This document shows, piece by piece, positions 27,351 through 37,681 of a DNA stretch of 64,000 nucleotides. Below the pieces are notes generated by a model. The model had not been told where the DNA came from and searched no databases. It saw only the letters and a list, made by a program, of their open reading frames with translations. A program made the translations under genes and the position numbers. Positions within the stretch are counted from its first letter, which is position 1, and each line of letters begins with the position of its first letter. Source of the DNA: Bacteroidales bacterium (GTDB lineage: Bacteria; Bacteroidota; Bacteroidia; Bacteroidales; P3); the NCBI GenBank assembly GCA_017480785.1, contig JAFURZ010000013.1, positions 124,001 through 188,000 on the forward strand, written 5' to 3'.

Positions 27351-28145
27351 ATGAAACAATATCTCGACCTTCTTCAATACGTGCTCGACCACGGCACGGA
27401 ACGCCTCGACCGCACGGGGACGGGCACCGTGGGCGTGTTCGGCTACCAGATGCGCTTCCCCCTCGGCGACGGGTTTCCCGTGCTGACCACCAAGAAGTTG
27501 CACCTGCGCTCTATCATATACGAGCTGCTGTGGTTCCTCCGTGGCGACACCAATATCAAATACCTGAAGGACCACGGCGTGTCGATATGGGACGAGTGGG
27601 CCGACGCCGAGGGCAACCTGGGGCCGGTCTACGGCTCGCAGTGGCGCTCGTGGCCCGACGGGCGCGGCGGCACCATCGACCAGATTGCCAACGTGGTGAG
27701 TCAAATCAAGGAAAACCCCTACAGCCGCCGCCTGCTGGTGACGGCATGGAATCCGGCCGAAATACAGGACATGGCCCTGCCGCCATGCCACTGCCTGTTC
27801 CAGTTCTATGTGGACGGCGGGCGGCTCTCATGCCAGCTCTACCAACGCTCGGCCGACATTTTCCTCGGCGTGCCGTTCAACATTGCCAGCTATGCCCTGC
27901 TGACGATGATGATGGCGCAGGTGTGCGGTCTGGAGCCTGGCGACTTCGTGCACACCCTGGGCGATGCGCACATCTACAAGAACCACCTCGACCAGGTGCA
28001 CCTGCAGCTCACCCGCGACCCGCGTCCCCTGCCCACCATGCGCATCAACCCCGCGGTGAAGGACATATTCGCCTTCAACTATGAAGACTTCACCCTCGAG
28101 GGCTACGCCCCCCACCCACACATCAAAGGAGAAGTGAGCGTATGA
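27351..28145 (+). CDS. thyA: Thymidylate synthase ThyA
   Basis: ThyA converts dUMP to dTMP using methylene-tetrahydrofolate. The 264-residue protein has the catalytic cysteine in [11 protein letters not shown], the dUMP-binding [19 protein letters not shown], and the folate-binding C-terminus. Length matches the E. coli enzyme. folA, its frequent partner, is not downstream; the next gene is a mannose-1-phosphate guanylyltransferase that overlaps by 4 bases. Confidence 0.97.
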   Translation: MKQYLDLLQYVLDHGTERLDRTGTGTVGVFGYQMRFPLGDGFPVLTTKKLHLRSIIYELLWFLRGDTNIKYLKDHGVSIWDEWADAEGNLGPVYGSQWRSWPDGRGGTIDQIANVVSQIKENPYSRRLLVTAWNPAEIQDMALPPCHCLFQFYVDGGRLSCQLYQRSADIFLGVPFNIASYALLTMMMAQVCGLEPGDFVHTLGDAHIYKNHLDQVHLQLTRDPRPLPTMRINPAVKDIFAFNYEDFTLEGYAPHPHIKGEVSV

Positions 28146-29233
28146 CCGACAGCAGGCACATCTGGGTAATCATCATGGCCGGGGGCTTGGGCAGCCGCTT
28201 CTGGCCCATCAGCAGCATCGACAACCCCAAGCAGTTCATCGACGTGGTAGGCGTGGGGCGGTCAATGCTGCAACTCACCTTCGACCGCTATGCACGCCTC
28301 TGTCCGCGCGAGAACATCATCGTCGTCACCGGCGAGGCCTACACCGAGCGCGTGCGCGAGCAACTGCCGGGGCTCCTACCCTATCAGGTGCTGGCCGAAC
28401 CCCTGCGGCGGAACACGGCTCCATGCATAGCCTACGCCGCCGCCGTCATCGGGCGGCTCGACCCCGAAGCCACCCTCATCGTCACTCCCTCGGACCACGC
28501 CATCTTCCACCGCAAGGAATTCGTGTCCGACCTGCAGCAGGCTGTCGATACGGTGCAAGGCCACGACTGGATTATCACCCTCGGGGCCCAGCCTACCCGG
28601 CCCGACACCAGCTACGGCTACATCCAGTTCCGCGAACAGGCGGCCCTGCCCGAAGCAACCAACCTGCACAAGGTGGTCACCTTCACCGAGAAACCGCCCG
28701 TCAACATGGCACGTCAGTTTATCGCCAGCGGTGAGTTCTACTGGAATGCCGGTATCTTCGTGTGGCGCCTGCTGGTGCTGCGGAAAGCCTACGAAAAGCA
28801 TCTGCCCGCCATCGCCGAAAGCTTCTTCGGCCTCAGCCTCGACACACCACGGGAAGAGCTGGAGCGCATCTACTCGCAAAGCGAGGCCGTCTCGGTCGAC
28901 AATGGCATCATCGAAAAGGCCGACAACGTGTATGTGCTCTCGGCCTCGTTCGGGTGGAGCGACGTTGAGACATGGGAGAGCCTTTACGACGTCAGCCGGC
29001 ACGACAAGAACAACAACGCCATCTATGGCGGCTCCGTATTCACCTACGACACAAAGAACTGCCTGGTCATCATGCCGGAAGATGCCGACAAGACCGTCGT
29101 CATCGAAGGCCTGCAGGACTATATCGTCGCCGCAAGCAAAAACACCCTGATGATTTGCCGCCGCAAAAACGAGGAACAAGTCTTCCGCTTCGCCTCCGAT
29201 GTCGAGCTGAAGAAACTGCTGGATAAACGATAG
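28142..29233 (+). CDS. manC: Mannose-1-phosphate guanylyltransferase
   Basis: The enzyme makes GDP-mannose from mannose 1-phosphate and GTP. The 363-residue protein has [15 protein letters not shown] near residue 12, VTPSDH for the metal, and the C-terminal [12 protein letters not shown] of the family. It lacks the phosphomannose isomerase domain of bifunctional enzymes. It overlaps thyA (ATGA) and is followed by a strong terminator. It could supply GDP-mannose to the capsule locus next door, but it is on the other strand and has core-like base composition. Confidence 0.92.
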   Translation: MTDSRHIWVIIMAGGLGSRFWPISSIDNPKQFIDVVGVGRSMLQLTFDRYARLCPRENIIVVTGEAYTERVREQLPGLLPYQVLAEPLRRNTAPCIAYAAAVIGRLDPEATLIVTPSDHAIFHRKEFVSDLQQAVDTVQGHDWIITLGAQPTRPDTSYGYIQFREQAALPEATNLHKVVTFTEKPPVNMARQFIASGEFYWNAGIFVWRLLVLRKAYEKHLPAIAESFFGLSLDTPREELERIYSQSEAVSVDNGIIEKADNVYVLSASFGWSDVETWESLYDVSRHDKNNNAIYGGSVFTYDTKNCLVIMPEDADKTVVIEGLQDYIVAASKNTLMICRRKNEEQVFRFASDVELKKLLDKR

Positions 29234-29261
29234 CCCCGAAAACCATTCTCACAAAACGACA

Positions 29262-29291
29262 GGGGCCGATGCTTCTTCAAGCATCGGCCCC
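29262..29291 (+). terminator. Strong hairpin terminator after manC
   Basis: A perfect 12-bp stem (29262-29273 with 29280-29291) with a TCTTCA loop follows manC by 28 bases. It has no T-run, but its stability and position fit a transcription end. It also marks the boundary between the core and the polysaccharide locus. Confidence 0.7.
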
Positions 29292-29466
29292 GTAATGCAT
29301 AACTTATTCTGAGCCTCCCGGCATCTTGTTTTTCTCAAGGATAGCAACAATCAACGGAACAGGTCACAGCACTGCTAGCCCTATAAATACCACTATCCTA
29401 TCAAATAACCATTTCAATAACATTCTATTAACGAATGATTAATGGTTAATTATGGGAAAAACCGTA

Positions 29467-30723
29467 TTAAAGAATAGAAGCCTTGATTGTCTCCACAATA
29501 TACTTCACATCATCATCACTCACATACGGCCCTGCAGGCAGACACATTCCAATCTTGAACATATTCTCCGAAACGCCATTAAGATAGGCTGGAACTCCTT
29601 TATAGCACGGCTGCTTGTGCATAGGCTTCCATAGAGGACGGGCCTCAATCTGCGCCTGATCCATCAACACACGCAATGCCTCCACATTGTCGTTGGGCTG
29701 GCAATCCGTCGTGGCACTCTCAGCAATATGGATTACTCCAGCAGCACCACCTACAGCACCCTTCACAATGGTTTTGTAAGCATTCTCCTGACCCTTAATC
29801 TTCACCTCCGGGTCAATGGTGATGGTACAAAGCCAATAGTTGCTATCGTATTCACCCGTCGCCGGCTGACTGTGTACATGGATTCCTGGAACATTAGCCA
29901 ACAATTCCTCGTACATCTTCTGCACGTGTTTATGGTGTTCCAGGTGCTGGTCAACCACCGTCATCTGTCCTCGACCAATACCCGCACAAATATTACTCAT
30001 TCGGTAGTTATAACCTATCTTCTCGTGCTGGTAGTACGGATAACTCTCACGATACTGCGTGGCGTACATCATTATTTCACGCCAATGGTCTTCATCTTCG
30101 GTAATAAGTGCACCGCCACCGCTGGTGGTTATCATCTTGTTGCCATTGAAACTCAGCACGCCGTACTTTCCGAATGTACCAAGAACCCGACCTTTGTACT
30201 TCGATCCGAATCCTTCAGCTGCATCCTCCACAACAGGGATTCCGTACTTGTTCGCAATCTCCATAATGCGGTCAGCCTTGTACGGCATTCCGTAAAGAGC
30301 TACCGGCACGATAGCCTTCGGTGTCTTTCCCGTCTTGGCGATACGGTCCTTGATAGCCTCCTCCAGCAGTTCTGGATCCATATTCCAAGTATCCGGCTCC
30401 GAGTCAATCATCACAGGCGTAGCACCCAGATAAGTGATAGGATGCGTAGAAGCACAGAACGTAAAGCTCTGCACCAGCACATCATCGCCCGGGCCAACAC
30501 CAGCCGCCAACAATCCAAGGTGCACCGCTGCTGTTCCCGCAGAAAGAGCGACAACGCGTTTTCCTTCACCAACAAACTCCTCCAAATCCTTCTCGAAGCC
30601 GTTCACATTCGGTCCCAGAGGAACCACCCAGTTAGTATCAAACGCTTCTTTGATGTATTTCTGCTCCAATCCTGCCTCACTCATGTGAGCCAAACATAAA
30701 TAGATTCTTTTTCTTTCCGACAT
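29467..30723 (-). CDS. DegT/DnrJ sugar aminotransferase, WcfR-like
   Basis: This 418-residue fold-type I aminotransferase has the PLP lysine at 196 (LSFNGNKMITTSGGG) and VVEDAAEGFGS, which holds the cofactor aspartate. It resembles the long form typified by Bacteroides WcfR, which makes the 4-amino-2,4,6-trideoxy sugar used to start capsule repeat units. That assignment is inference and fits the WcfS-like sugar transferase at 40960. It is the last gene of the operon; a 119-base gap with no recognisable feature separates it from the cupin gene. Confidence 0.85.
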   Translation of the reverse strand: MSERKRIYLCLAHMSEAGLEQKYIKEAFDTNWVVPLGPNVNGFEKDLEEFVGEGKRVVALSAGTAAVHLGLLAAGVGPGDDVLVQSFTFCASTHPITYLGATPVMIDSEPDTWNMDPELLEEAIKDRIAKTGKTPKAIVPVALYGMPYKADRIMEIANKYGIPVVEDAAEGFGSKYKGRVLGTFGKYGVLSFNGNKMITTSGGGALITEDEDHWREIMMYATQYRESYPYYQHEKIGYNYRMSNICAGIGRGQMTVVDQHLEHHKHVQKMYEELLANVPGIHVHSQPATGEYDSNYWLCTITIDPEVKIKGQENAYKTIVKGAVGGAAGVIHIAESATTDCQPNDNVEALRVLMDQAQIEARPLWKPMHKQPCYKGVPAYLNGVSENMFKIGMCLPAGPYVSDDDVKYIVETIKASIL

Positions 30724-30842
30724 AGCTTATAAAGTATTAATCAATTCTTTTATTCTTTGACTACAAGACATTCGAGCCCATCAGACATTCTCTTTGGAGA
30801 CTGGATTTGAAATAGCGTCCGATGACCCTTTACTCCTTTTAA

Positions 30843-31265
30843 TTAACCATTATTCCTGAAATCCAAGAACTCCTTATAATCCCTTATATAATCCTCCTTC
30901 TGATATACCTCACTCGCCAGCACCATTGCTACAGCCCCCGACGAAAAGTCCACTAAGTCACGCCACATACCTGGCTTCACATATAATCCCTGATACGGTC
31001 GATTCAAAAAGAACGACCGCTTACACGTTCCGTCATCCAACGTTACCGTAAACGAACCGCTTGCCGCAATAATCAGCTGACTCAAATCTTTATGCGCGTG
31101 GCTCCCTCTGTTTTCTCCTCCCGGAACGTCATACAGATAATACACCCGTTTCACATCAAACGGCAGCGTAATGCCATTCTCAACTACGCTTAGGTTTCCC
31201 TTCCTGTCGCTATGGTGTTTGTCCAACTCCACTATCGAGCAGTCAAATACACTATATTTTGCCAT
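30843..31265 (-). CDS. FdtA-like dTDP-4-keto-6-deoxyglucose 3,4-ketoisomerase (cupin)
   Basis: The 140-residue protein is a single RmlC-like cupin. YDVPGGENRGSHAHKDLSQLI contains the two catalytic histidines of the FdtA/QdtA family, and PGMWRDLVDFSSGAVAMVLAS the second cupin motif. FdtA moves the keto group of dTDP-4-keto-6-deoxyglucose from C4 to C3 ahead of 3-amination. It overlaps a paralogous cupin gene by 14 bases. Which isomer (galacto or gluco) it makes cannot be told. Confidence 0.85.
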   Translation of the reverse strand: MAKYSVFDCSIVELDKHHSDRKGNLSVVENGITLPFDVKRVYYLYDVPGGENRGSHAHKDLSQLIIAASGSFTVTLDDGTCKRSFFLNRPYQGLYVKPGMWRDLVDFSSGAVAMVLASEVYQKEDYIRDYKEFLDFRNNG

Positions 31266-31668
31266 CCTGTTTCAGTTTTAAGAATTCATCGTACTCACGG
31301 ATATAGTCCTTCTCATCGTAGTGAATTGACCCAAATTCCAAAGCAAACGAGTTGGTAGAGAAATTCTCCATTGTGCGCCAAAGCCCGGCAGGAATATATA
31401 GTCCGTAATACGAACGATTCAGTTCAAACTTCCTCTGCCGTTCACCGTCATCCACCACCACGTCGAACGCGCCCGACAGAGCAATCACCACCTCCTGGTT
31501 CTCCCTAAATGCATGTCCGCCACGGTCTTCTCCACCCGGCACATCATATATCCAGTACGTCCGCTTGATTTCAAACGGAATATGATTGTTCTGCTCTGCG
31601 AACGACAGATTGCCTCTTGCGTCCAAGAACTTGGGCAATTCGATTATTCTGCAATCGTCAATTGTCAT
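31252..31668 (-). CDS. Second FdtA/WxcM-like cupin
   Basis: This 138-residue paralogue aligns along its length with the next gene. Its key motif reads YDVPGGEDRGGHAFRENQEVV, so the first of the two catalytic histidines is replaced by glycine (GGHAF against GSHAH) and the last by phenylalanine. It may therefore have a different activity or be a structural partner. ATG 31668 is preferred; a GTG at 31674 would overlap the rmlA stop. Confidence 0.8.
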   Translation of the reverse strand: MTIDDCRIIELPKFLDARGNLSFAEQNNHIPFEIKRTYWIYDVPGGEDRGGHAFRENQEVVIALSGAFDVVVDDGERQRKFELNRSYYGLYIPAGLWRTMENFSTNSFALEFGSIHYDEKDYIREYDEFLKLKQDGKI

Positions 31669-31670
31669 AA

Positions 31671-32588
31671 TCACTCAGTGTAACGGAACGAATCGGAGTC
31701 AATATCAGCTTTCTTCTCGTCGATGACCTTTAGCAAATACTGGCCATACTGGTTCTTTAACATGGGTTTAGCCAACTCACGCATCTTTTCTTCACCAATC
31801 CAACCATTACGGTAGGCAATTCCTTCCAGACAAGCCACCTTCAGTCCCTGACGCTTCTCAATCACCTCTACAAAGGTAGAAGCCTCACTTAACGAATCAT
31901 GCGTGCCCGTATCGAGCCATGCAAAGCCTCGGCCAAAGACTTGAACTTTCAATTCACCATCTTTCAGGAACTCCTGGTTCACCGTGGTGATTTCCAATTC
32001 GCCACGAGCACTGGGCTTAATAGTCTTGGCCACATTCACCACCTTGTTGGGGTAGAAATATAGGCCCACTACGGCGTAGTTGCTCCTGGGGTCTTTGGGT
32101 TTCTCCTCGATGCTGAGGCAGTTGCCCTGCTTGTCGAATTCTGCCACACCGTAACGCTCCGGATCGGATACCCAATAGCCAAACACTGTGGCTTTCTTAT
32201 TCTCATCGGCATCCTTCACAGCATTTCTAAGCAAAGTAGTAAAGCCACTGCCATAGAAGATGTTATCGCCCAACACGAGACAGGCAGAGTCATTTCCGAT
32301 GAACTTTTCTCCGATGATAAACGCCTGTGCCAGTCCGTCGGGCGAAGGCTGCTCAGCATACTCGAAGTGTACACCATAGTCAGAACCATCACCAAGCAGA
32401 CGTTTAAAACCAGGCAGGTCGTAAGGCGTTGAGATAATCAATATCTCCCTAATCCCAGCCAGCATCAGAGCAGAGATAGGATAATACACCATCGGTTTAT
32501 CATAAATCGGGAGCAATTGCTTGCTCACACCCTTTGTTATTGGGTAAAGGCGGGTTCCACTCCCACCCGCAAGTACGATTCCTTTCAT
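31671..32588 (-). CDS. rmlA: Glucose-1-phosphate thymidylyltransferase RmlA
   Basis: RmlA makes dTDP-glucose, the entry point for dTDP-deoxysugars. The 305-residue protein has the glycine-rich loop [20 protein letters not shown] at residues 6-25 and [11 protein letters not shown] for metal and substrate binding, and it is of standard short-form length. It is followed by the two cupin genes. RmlB, RmlC and RmlD are not in the window, so the 4,6-dehydratase step must be encoded elsewhere. Confidence 0.95.
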   Translation of the reverse strand: MKGIVLAGGSGTRLYPITKGVSKQLLPIYDKPMVYYPISALMLAGIREILIISTPYDLPGFKRLLGDGSDYGVHFEYAEQPSPDGLAQAFIIGEKFIGNDSACLVLGDNIFYGSGFTTLLRNAVKDADENKKATVFGYWVSDPERYGVAEFDKQGNCLSIEEKPKDPRSNYAVVGLYFYPNKVVNVAKTIKPSARGELEITTVNQEFLKDGELKVQVFGRGFAWLDTGTHDSLSEASTFVEVIEKRQGLKVACLEGIAYRNGWIGEEKMRELAKPMLKNQYGQYLLKVIDEKKADIDSDSFRYTE

Positions 32589-32610
32589 ATTTCTGTGTTT
32601 TTGAATTCCT

Positions 32611-32637
32611 CTAACCGCTAAACATTAACCGCTAACC
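32611..32637. repeat. Short TAACCGCTAA direct repeat
   Basis: Two copies of a TTAACCGCTAACC-like phrase fill the 53-bp gap between the FemAB-like gene and rmlA. It resembles the TAACGATAAC repeats flanking the four-helix-bundle gene. Confidence 0.5.
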
Positions 32638-32641
32638 TTTA

Positions 32642-33673
32642 CTAAGACCTATATAGCGGGAAAAACTTACTTTCTGAATTAAACTCCGCATCCGTCGATG
32701 CCCTCAGTGCCACCAGCTCATCATACTTCTCATGGTCAAATATCTCCTTACCTATGGAGAATTGATAGTCTGAATTCTTGTTGAAAGCGGCCTTGAACTT
32801 ATACAGGTTATCCTCTCCTGAACCAACCCCACCCCCCAGATGGAACGTCTTGCAGCCCTGTTCATAACCCCACAATGCGGCCTTATACAGCAGCAGATTT
32901 GAAGGTGCCAGATTCCTGTAAGCTATGTCCGATCCGCTTAGATGATAGTTCAGCCTTCCGTTGGCAAATATCATAATTGACATCGCAATGGGCCGTCCTT
33001 CATACATGGCATAGAACATTTCATAGTTGTCCTGCAGGTCTTGGTCAATGCTCTCGTAGAACGGACGCTTGAAGTAATAGTACTCCTCCGCATGGTCCTT
33101 ATCCATTGTGGCATTGTAGATTTCCGTGAACTTATCCAGCAAGTCCATTCCCTTTCCGTGCTCTATGGTGATGCCATTCTTCTCCGCTTTGCGAATCATA
33201 TTGCGGTTCTTGCTGATGATGTTCTCCCAGATTACCTCAGGCGAAGCCAGGTCGAAGGCGATGGTCTTTCCCAAATCAATCACGGTCGAGATGGACTTCA
33301 TCGATACTGCATTGGCCAATACCGGATGATAACGAACAAAGTTGTCCACTATCCCCTCTTCCTTCATCTTTGCCACGTAGGCTACCCAGAAAGCCAGAAG
33401 TTTTTCTTCCGTTGTATCACCTTCGAACAGCACGCCACCATAGCCGTAGGGTGTCACACTGTCGTAATACCCCTCTATGGCGGTTTTCCGTTTCATATAC
33501 ACATAGATTGCCCGCAGACCCTCTGCTTCGTAATACAGAAGATAAGGGTCTCCATCCCCGTGGATTTGGAAAGCCTTCACGTATCCGCTTAGGTAATAAA
33601 CATCATACTCCTTGAAGGAGCGAACCGTTACGTCCCACTCTTCCGACTGGGTCAAATCATATAATCTGATCAC
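32642..33673 (-). CDS. FemAB-like GNAT acyl- or aminoacyltransferase
   Basis: The 343-residue protein has the layout of FemAB/FemX enzymes, two GNAT-like halves, with a central basic helix (ISKNRNMIRKAEKNGI) and the late motif HLGGGVGSGEDNLYKFKAAF. FemX-type enzymes transfer an amino acid from tRNA to lipid II, while related capsule-locus proteins acylate sugar amines. Here it follows a putative unusual-amino-acid pathway, so transfer of that group to a sugar is an attractive inference. The start is GTG 33673; no closer ATG exists. Confidence 0.7.
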   Translation of the reverse strand: MIRLYDLTQSEEWDVTVRSFKEYDVYYLSGYVKAFQIHGDGDPYLLYYEAEGLRAIYVYMKRKTAIEGYYDSVTPYGYGGVLFEGDTTEEKLLAFWVAYVAKMKEEGIVDNFVRYHPVLANAVSMKSISTVIDLGKTIAFDLASPEVIWENIISKNRNMIRKAEKNGITIEHGKGMDLLDKFTEIYNATMDKDHAEEYYYFKRPFYESIDQDLQDNYEMFYAMYEGRPIAMSIMIFANGRLNYHLSGSDIAYRNLAPSNLLLYKAALWGYEQGCKTFHLGGGVGSGEDNLYKFKAAFNKNSDYQFSIGKEIFDHEKYDELVALRASTDAEFNSESKFFPLYRS

Positions 33674-33700
33674 TATACCGTTTTTAATTTCTATAACCTA

Positions 33701-34753
33701 TTAGTTCTCACCTATAACCTCTTCCAGAATACCCTTCATCTGAAGGATGTCCTCCTTAGTATATCTTGCATCACAATGGATGGATAACATTTCGTTCGAA
33801 AACTTGAACAGTTCTCCGTCCGCAGGGGAATGGGGTATGTTCCACAAAATCGCCGGATAAATCCGATGTGCTATCAGTGCTTTTCTCACCTTATCCCTGT
33901 CATATCCTGACAGAAAGACAAGTATCAACGAGAACGGATAGCAACCCTTACTCTCGGGACGGAGCACCTTCACCCCCTCTTTTTTGATGTCCTTCAGCAG
34001 CTCCCAATTTTCGTACTTTCTGTTGTACCAATCCCGCACATCAAACGTCTTCAGATATTCCAGACTGGCTTTGTCCAGTGAACACACCTTAGCCCTGTCG
34101 AAATACTCTTCCGTGTCCACGAAGCCCGTCCGGAATGCAGCTTTCTCAACATCCTCACCAGCCAGATAGCGAGCTTTAAGCTTCATCGCCCCCCATCTTA
34201 TTGTGGTAACGTGTTCGTTCTCTTCCGACGGGGCGGGGGCATCTGGCAGACTCAAACCCTTCGGTGACCAGAGGATTCCCCCTTCTGGGATTGGCAGTGT
34301 CTTGCGCAAGGATGCGATACTCCAATCAGCCGTGCTATGTATTGCCCAGTCGCCAATCAAATCATGGGTATGGTCTTCAACTATGGCTGCTACAGGTAAG
34401 TTTTCTGTGCTTCGGCAAGAGCGTGTGCCACAGTAGTTCACACGAAGTACGGCATCTGTGGGTTGAAAAAGACCTTTACTCTGAATAGCCTCCAAAGTAT
34501 CACTGTCACCATGACTACTAAGCCAATCATGATAGAATACGAGGCTCAGCCCAGCCTCCCGGAACGAAGCTATCACATCGTAGCAGAAATACTCTGGCAT
34601 CCAAAGCCGTTGCCAACCTTGCGAATGATACAAGTGTATCAACGCCTGCCGACCATTGGCATAATAGTTTGCCTTAGGGTAGAAGTCATACAAGGTATTA
34701 CCCTTGCCTTGAAAGCCACTGATATAATGGAAATCCGAACCGAATTCTTTCAT
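33701..34753 (-). CDS. Divergent PLP-dependent aminotransferase-like protein
   Basis: The 350-residue protein has fold-type I features: an early YYANGRQALIHLYHSQGW segment, AAIVEDHTHDLIGDW as the cofactor aspartate region, and a probable Schiff-base lysine at 151 in SIASLRKTLPIPEGG. It is too divergent to place in the DegT sugar-aminotransferase group. In this setting it might act on an amino acid rather than a sugar. It sits directly downstream of the cobalamin-dependent mutase gene with a 1-base gap, so the two are probably translated together. Confidence 0.65.
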   Translation of the reverse strand: MKEFGSDFHYISGFQGKGNTLYDFYPKANYYANGRQALIHLYHSQGWQRLWMPEYFCYDVIASFREAGLSLVFYHDWLSSHGDSDTLEAIQSKGLFQPTDAVLRVNYCGTRSCRSTENLPVAAIVEDHTHDLIGDWAIHSTADWSIASLRKTLPIPEGGILWSPKGLSLPDAPAPSEENEHVTTIRWGAMKLKARYLAGEDVEKAAFRTGFVDTEEYFDRAKVCSLDKASLEYLKTFDVRDWYNRKYENWELLKDIKKEGVKVLRPESKGCYPFSLILVFLSGYDRDKVRKALIAHRIYPAILWNIPHSPADGELFKFSNEMLSIHCDARYTKEDILQMKGILEEVIGEN

Positions 34754-34754
34754 A

Positions 34755-36611
34755 TTACTGCATCTGTGAAATAATCTTTCTATACCTATCTGTAGTATAA
34801 ATCACCTTTCCGTCATCATCCACCACACGGATACCTCCGTTCTTGATGGCCGTGTGCCACATGGTAGCTTTCGGGAACTTGCGTTGCTGATCCATCAAGT
34901 ATGGCACTGGCAGGAAGCCTTCAACAAATACCTTGTAGAAGCCCTCGGGGGTGTAAAGGTTTGGAACGGCCTTTTCCATCATCAGTATAGAATCTTTGGC
35001 TTCGGTGTAGAGTGCATCTTCGCGTTCTTTCACCTCGTTATCATACTTCATGTTCGGAATCTTGCCCAAGGCACGAGCCATACGGTATTCATGTAATGAA
35101 CAGAGAGTAATCTTGATACTATCCTTGATAATAGGCGGTGTGGCCAAACGAACAGCCTCACTGTAGTTCACCACATGGATAATCTCAGGGCTGTTGTCGT
35201 TTTCTGGCTCCAGATCATCCATCAGGCAGGTGACGGCTGCCAACTGCACCTTGGACTCCTCCAAGTCGGGGGCAAAGTAGTCGAGACCTGCACGCGATTG
35301 CAGGCTCACATGGAAGGTTTCATCTTCCAACTCGCGAACCAGTTTCAGCAGAGTTCTGCCTTTGGCCAAATCCTGCACACCAGTAGTATACTTGGGGGTG
35401 TTAAGCATGTTTTGCAAAATCAAATGCTTCACACCTATTTTCTTGCATGCCTTTGCTGCCAAATACCCCGAAATTATATAGGTAATATCATCTGCGCCAC
35501 GAAAGGCGAAATGATGAGGTACATTGGGTTCAACAGGCTTGCCAGTGGTGACAATCCAGCGCACAGCCTCGAAATGCTCCTTCAAGTTGTCGAGCAGCGA
35601 GTTGTGACCACGGCCATCCAACTCGTCAAACCACCAAAACGAGAGGGCGTGCCACGAAATGTTCAACGATCTTTCGTGAATCTTGGCCAAGCCTGGCACA
35701 TCCTTGGTGCCCGAATAAGTACGCACCAGCATCGGGCGTGCCTCTTCTTTAATAGTGCGGTATTCAGCTTCAGAGTTGACCGGCACGCCACCGCCATTGG
35801 GCTTGCCTTCCCAATCTTCACCGAAGTTGGACTGCGTAAGCTGCGAACTACCGATGGAAAGCACATCCAACAGTTGGCTTTGTGCCAATTCGCGACACCA
35901 TGAGCGATATTCCTTCAATGCCTCCAAGCGGTTGGGGTTGTAAGGACCCGAATGGGTGCGAATAATTGGCAGGGCATGTTTGCTGCGGGCGTAATTCAGA
36001 CGTTCGATATAGGTGTCCGAATCCGTACCACAGTTGTTATAGCCGTAGTGGTCTTGTGGCAGTTCCAGTTTGAACATTTCAGATTCGATAAGCTTCTTGG
36101 CAAAGTTCCAACGCATATCGTCGTAAGGGTTCTTCTGGTTCAACGCCTGCGGCAACAGATATTCAGGTACCTTCAGCATAGTGAGCGACTCAATAGGGCT
36201 TTCGTTGCCCGGGAACACCAGTACATCGCCATCGGTCTTGCCTCGCACAATATCACAAGTGTCGGGCAGGCCGGCAAAGAATATCTGTGTGAGTTGGCCA
36301 CCTTGTCCCTCAAACATATTGTCGCCTTTCAGGTGCATATAGAGGCTCATGAAATAGTCACTACCTTCCTTGGGGTCGAGACGGTAGCTGAAACCAAGGC
36401 GTGTGATTTTATTGTCAACAATCCATTTCTTCACCAGACTGTAGTTGTTGATTTTATGTATCTGCTCCACGGCCTCGTTCACGTCATCTTTCGACACATA
36501 CACCTTATAGCCACAGTCGCGAAGCAGGTTGGCCATAGTATAAACCCCCATGGTGTGAACATCCACCAAGGGTTTTATAAAACCAAAAACATCTTTTAAA
36601 TTAGGCTTCAT
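34755..36611 (-). CDS. Single-chain B12-dependent mutase, glutamate-mutase-like
   Basis: The N-terminus has the base-off cobalamin motif DxHxxG at D17, H19 and G22 (VDVHTMGVY), followed by GFSYRLDP as a possible SxL element. The remaining 470 residues look like a mutase TIM barrel, with VRTYSGTKD, GGGVPVNSEAEY and HHFAFRGADDITYIISGYLA. The total of 618 residues equals MutS (about 137) plus MutE (about 483), so it looks like both glutamate mutase subunits in one chain. Glutamate mutase turns glutamate into 3-methylaspartate; the substrate here is unknown. It overlaps the opine-type dehydrogenase gene by 11 bases. Such an enzyme in a capsule operon is unusual. Confidence 0.7.
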   Translation of the reverse strand: MKPNLKDVFGFIKPLVDVHTMGVYTMANLLRDCGYKVYVSKDDVNEAVEQIHKINNYSLVKKWIVDNKITRLGFSYRLDPKEGSDYFMSLYMHLKGDNMFEGQGGQLTQIFFAGLPDTCDIVRGKTDGDVLVFPGNESPIESLTMLKVPEYLLPQALNQKNPYDDMRWNFAKKLIESEMFKLELPQDHYGYNNCGTDSDTYIERLNYARSKHALPIIRTHSGPYNPNRLEALKEYRSWCRELAQSQLLDVLSIGSSQLTQSNFGEDWEGKPNGGGVPVNSEAEYRTIKEEARPMLVRTYSGTKDVPGLAKIHERSLNISWHALSFWWFDELDGRGHNSLLDNLKEHFEAVRWIVTTGKPVEPNVPHHFAFRGADDITYIISGYLAAKACKKIGVKHLILQNMLNTPKYTTGVQDLAKGRTLLKLVRELEDETFHVSLQSRAGLDYFAPDLEESKVQLAAVTCLMDDLEPENDNSPEIIHVVNYSEAVRLATPPIIKDSIKITLCSLHEYRMARALGKIPNMKYDNEVKEREDALYTEAKDSILMMEKAVPNLYTPEGFYKVFVEGFLPVPYLMDQQRKFPKATMWHTAIKNGGIRVVDDDGKVIYTTDRYRKIISQMQ

Positions 36612-37677
36612 GAGTGATATAATCCAATATTTCCTGTCTTCTCTTGCCGGCCAAACCCAAGTTCTTCAAGTTACGTCCATTCGAGTGAAGGTCTTGGCCT
36701 AACAAGGCTTCGCAAATATGTATCATTGATTCCAAAAGTGGGGTTTTCACTTCAGCGGCACGCCCCAGTTCCATGATAGGCAACACCCCGGTAGGAATGT
36801 CCTCAGTCAATTGGCGAGTAAAGATTGAGGATGGCGACTTGATATCGTGATAGGCAGGATTGTTTTTCATTCGCTCGCATAAGGTGTCACCAATTGTATC
36901 TTTATAGGCAAACTTAATCCACTCTTTCACACCCAGCAAGTCTATGCCGTAAGCTTTGCCCACAGCCAAACGTTCCGCATCGAAACGCTCAATAAAGGCA
37001 GCCACCTGCTCGGTCATGTCACGATAGAACCAGAACACCTCGTTGCGTTCGATGGTGGCGGCATTGAAGAGCAGCACACTCGGGTGGAACATAGCTCCGA
37101 TATTCTCCAAACTGGTGCGGAGTATGTTGGTGGTCTTCATAAAGCTTGGGTAAAGCGGATTGACTTTGCTCAATACATATTCTGTATCTTTCGAGGGCAA
37201 TGCCGACAGCAGCACCTCGTCCTTCACACCAATGATGTTCACCGTGCCGTTTCTCACAATACGGCAAGCATACACCAGTGTTTGGGCCTCCGCCAGGTAG
37301 AACCGAGCTTTGCAACCAGACTCCACTAAAGCCTGCTTAAACACCAATGCACCACAGGTGCGCCCGGGGTTAAGGATGATTACCTGCCCGTCCACCAAGT
37401 GGGGTGCAAGACTTTGCGCCACCGCTTTATGAGCATTGGCGATGGTTGTGACCATAATGATTTCAGCACCATTCACCGCCTCTGCGATGTCGGTGGTGAA
37501 ACAAGCCAGTTTTCCAAAGCCGCCAAGACGACCTTCAAGTTGGATGCCGCCAAGTTGCCTCAGCTCATCCATTTTTTTTGCATCTATGTCATACAAAGCC
37601 ACCTCGTAGCCCTGTGTGGCCAAATAACCGGCAATGGCCTGCCCGCCGTTACCAGCACCTATAACTGCTATTTTCAT
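36601..37677 (-). CDS. NAD(P)-dependent opine-type dehydrogenase
   Basis: The 358-residue protein has the Rossmann motif GAGNGGQAIAGYLA at residues 7-20 and a C-terminal all-helical domain characteristic of the octopine/nopaline dehydrogenase family, with the conserved histidine region ENIGAMFHPSVLLFN. These enzymes reductively join an amino acid to a 2-keto acid to give an N-(carboxyalkyl) amino acid. Such groups occur as amide-linked decorations of bacterial polysaccharides. Position between the ATP-grasp ligases and the mutase supports that role; the substrates are unknown. Confidence 0.85.
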   Translation of the reverse strand: MKIAVIGAGNGGQAIAGYLATQGYEVALYDIDAKKMDELRQLGGIQLEGRLGGFGKLACFTTDIAEAVNGAEIIMVTTIANAHKAVAQSLAPHLVDGQVIILNPGRTCGALVFKQALVESGCKARFYLAEAQTLVYACRIVRNGTVNIIGVKDEVLLSALPSKDTEYVLSKVNPLYPSFMKTTNILRTSLENIGAMFHPSVLLFNAATIERNEVFWFYRDMTEQVAAFIERFDAERLAVGKAYGIDLLGVKEWIKFAYKDTIGDTLCERMKNNPAYHDIKSPSSIFTRQLTEDIPTGVLPIMELGRAAEVKTPLLESMIHICEALLGQDLHSNGRNLKNLGLAGKRRQEILDYITHEA

Positions 37678-37681
37678 GTAA

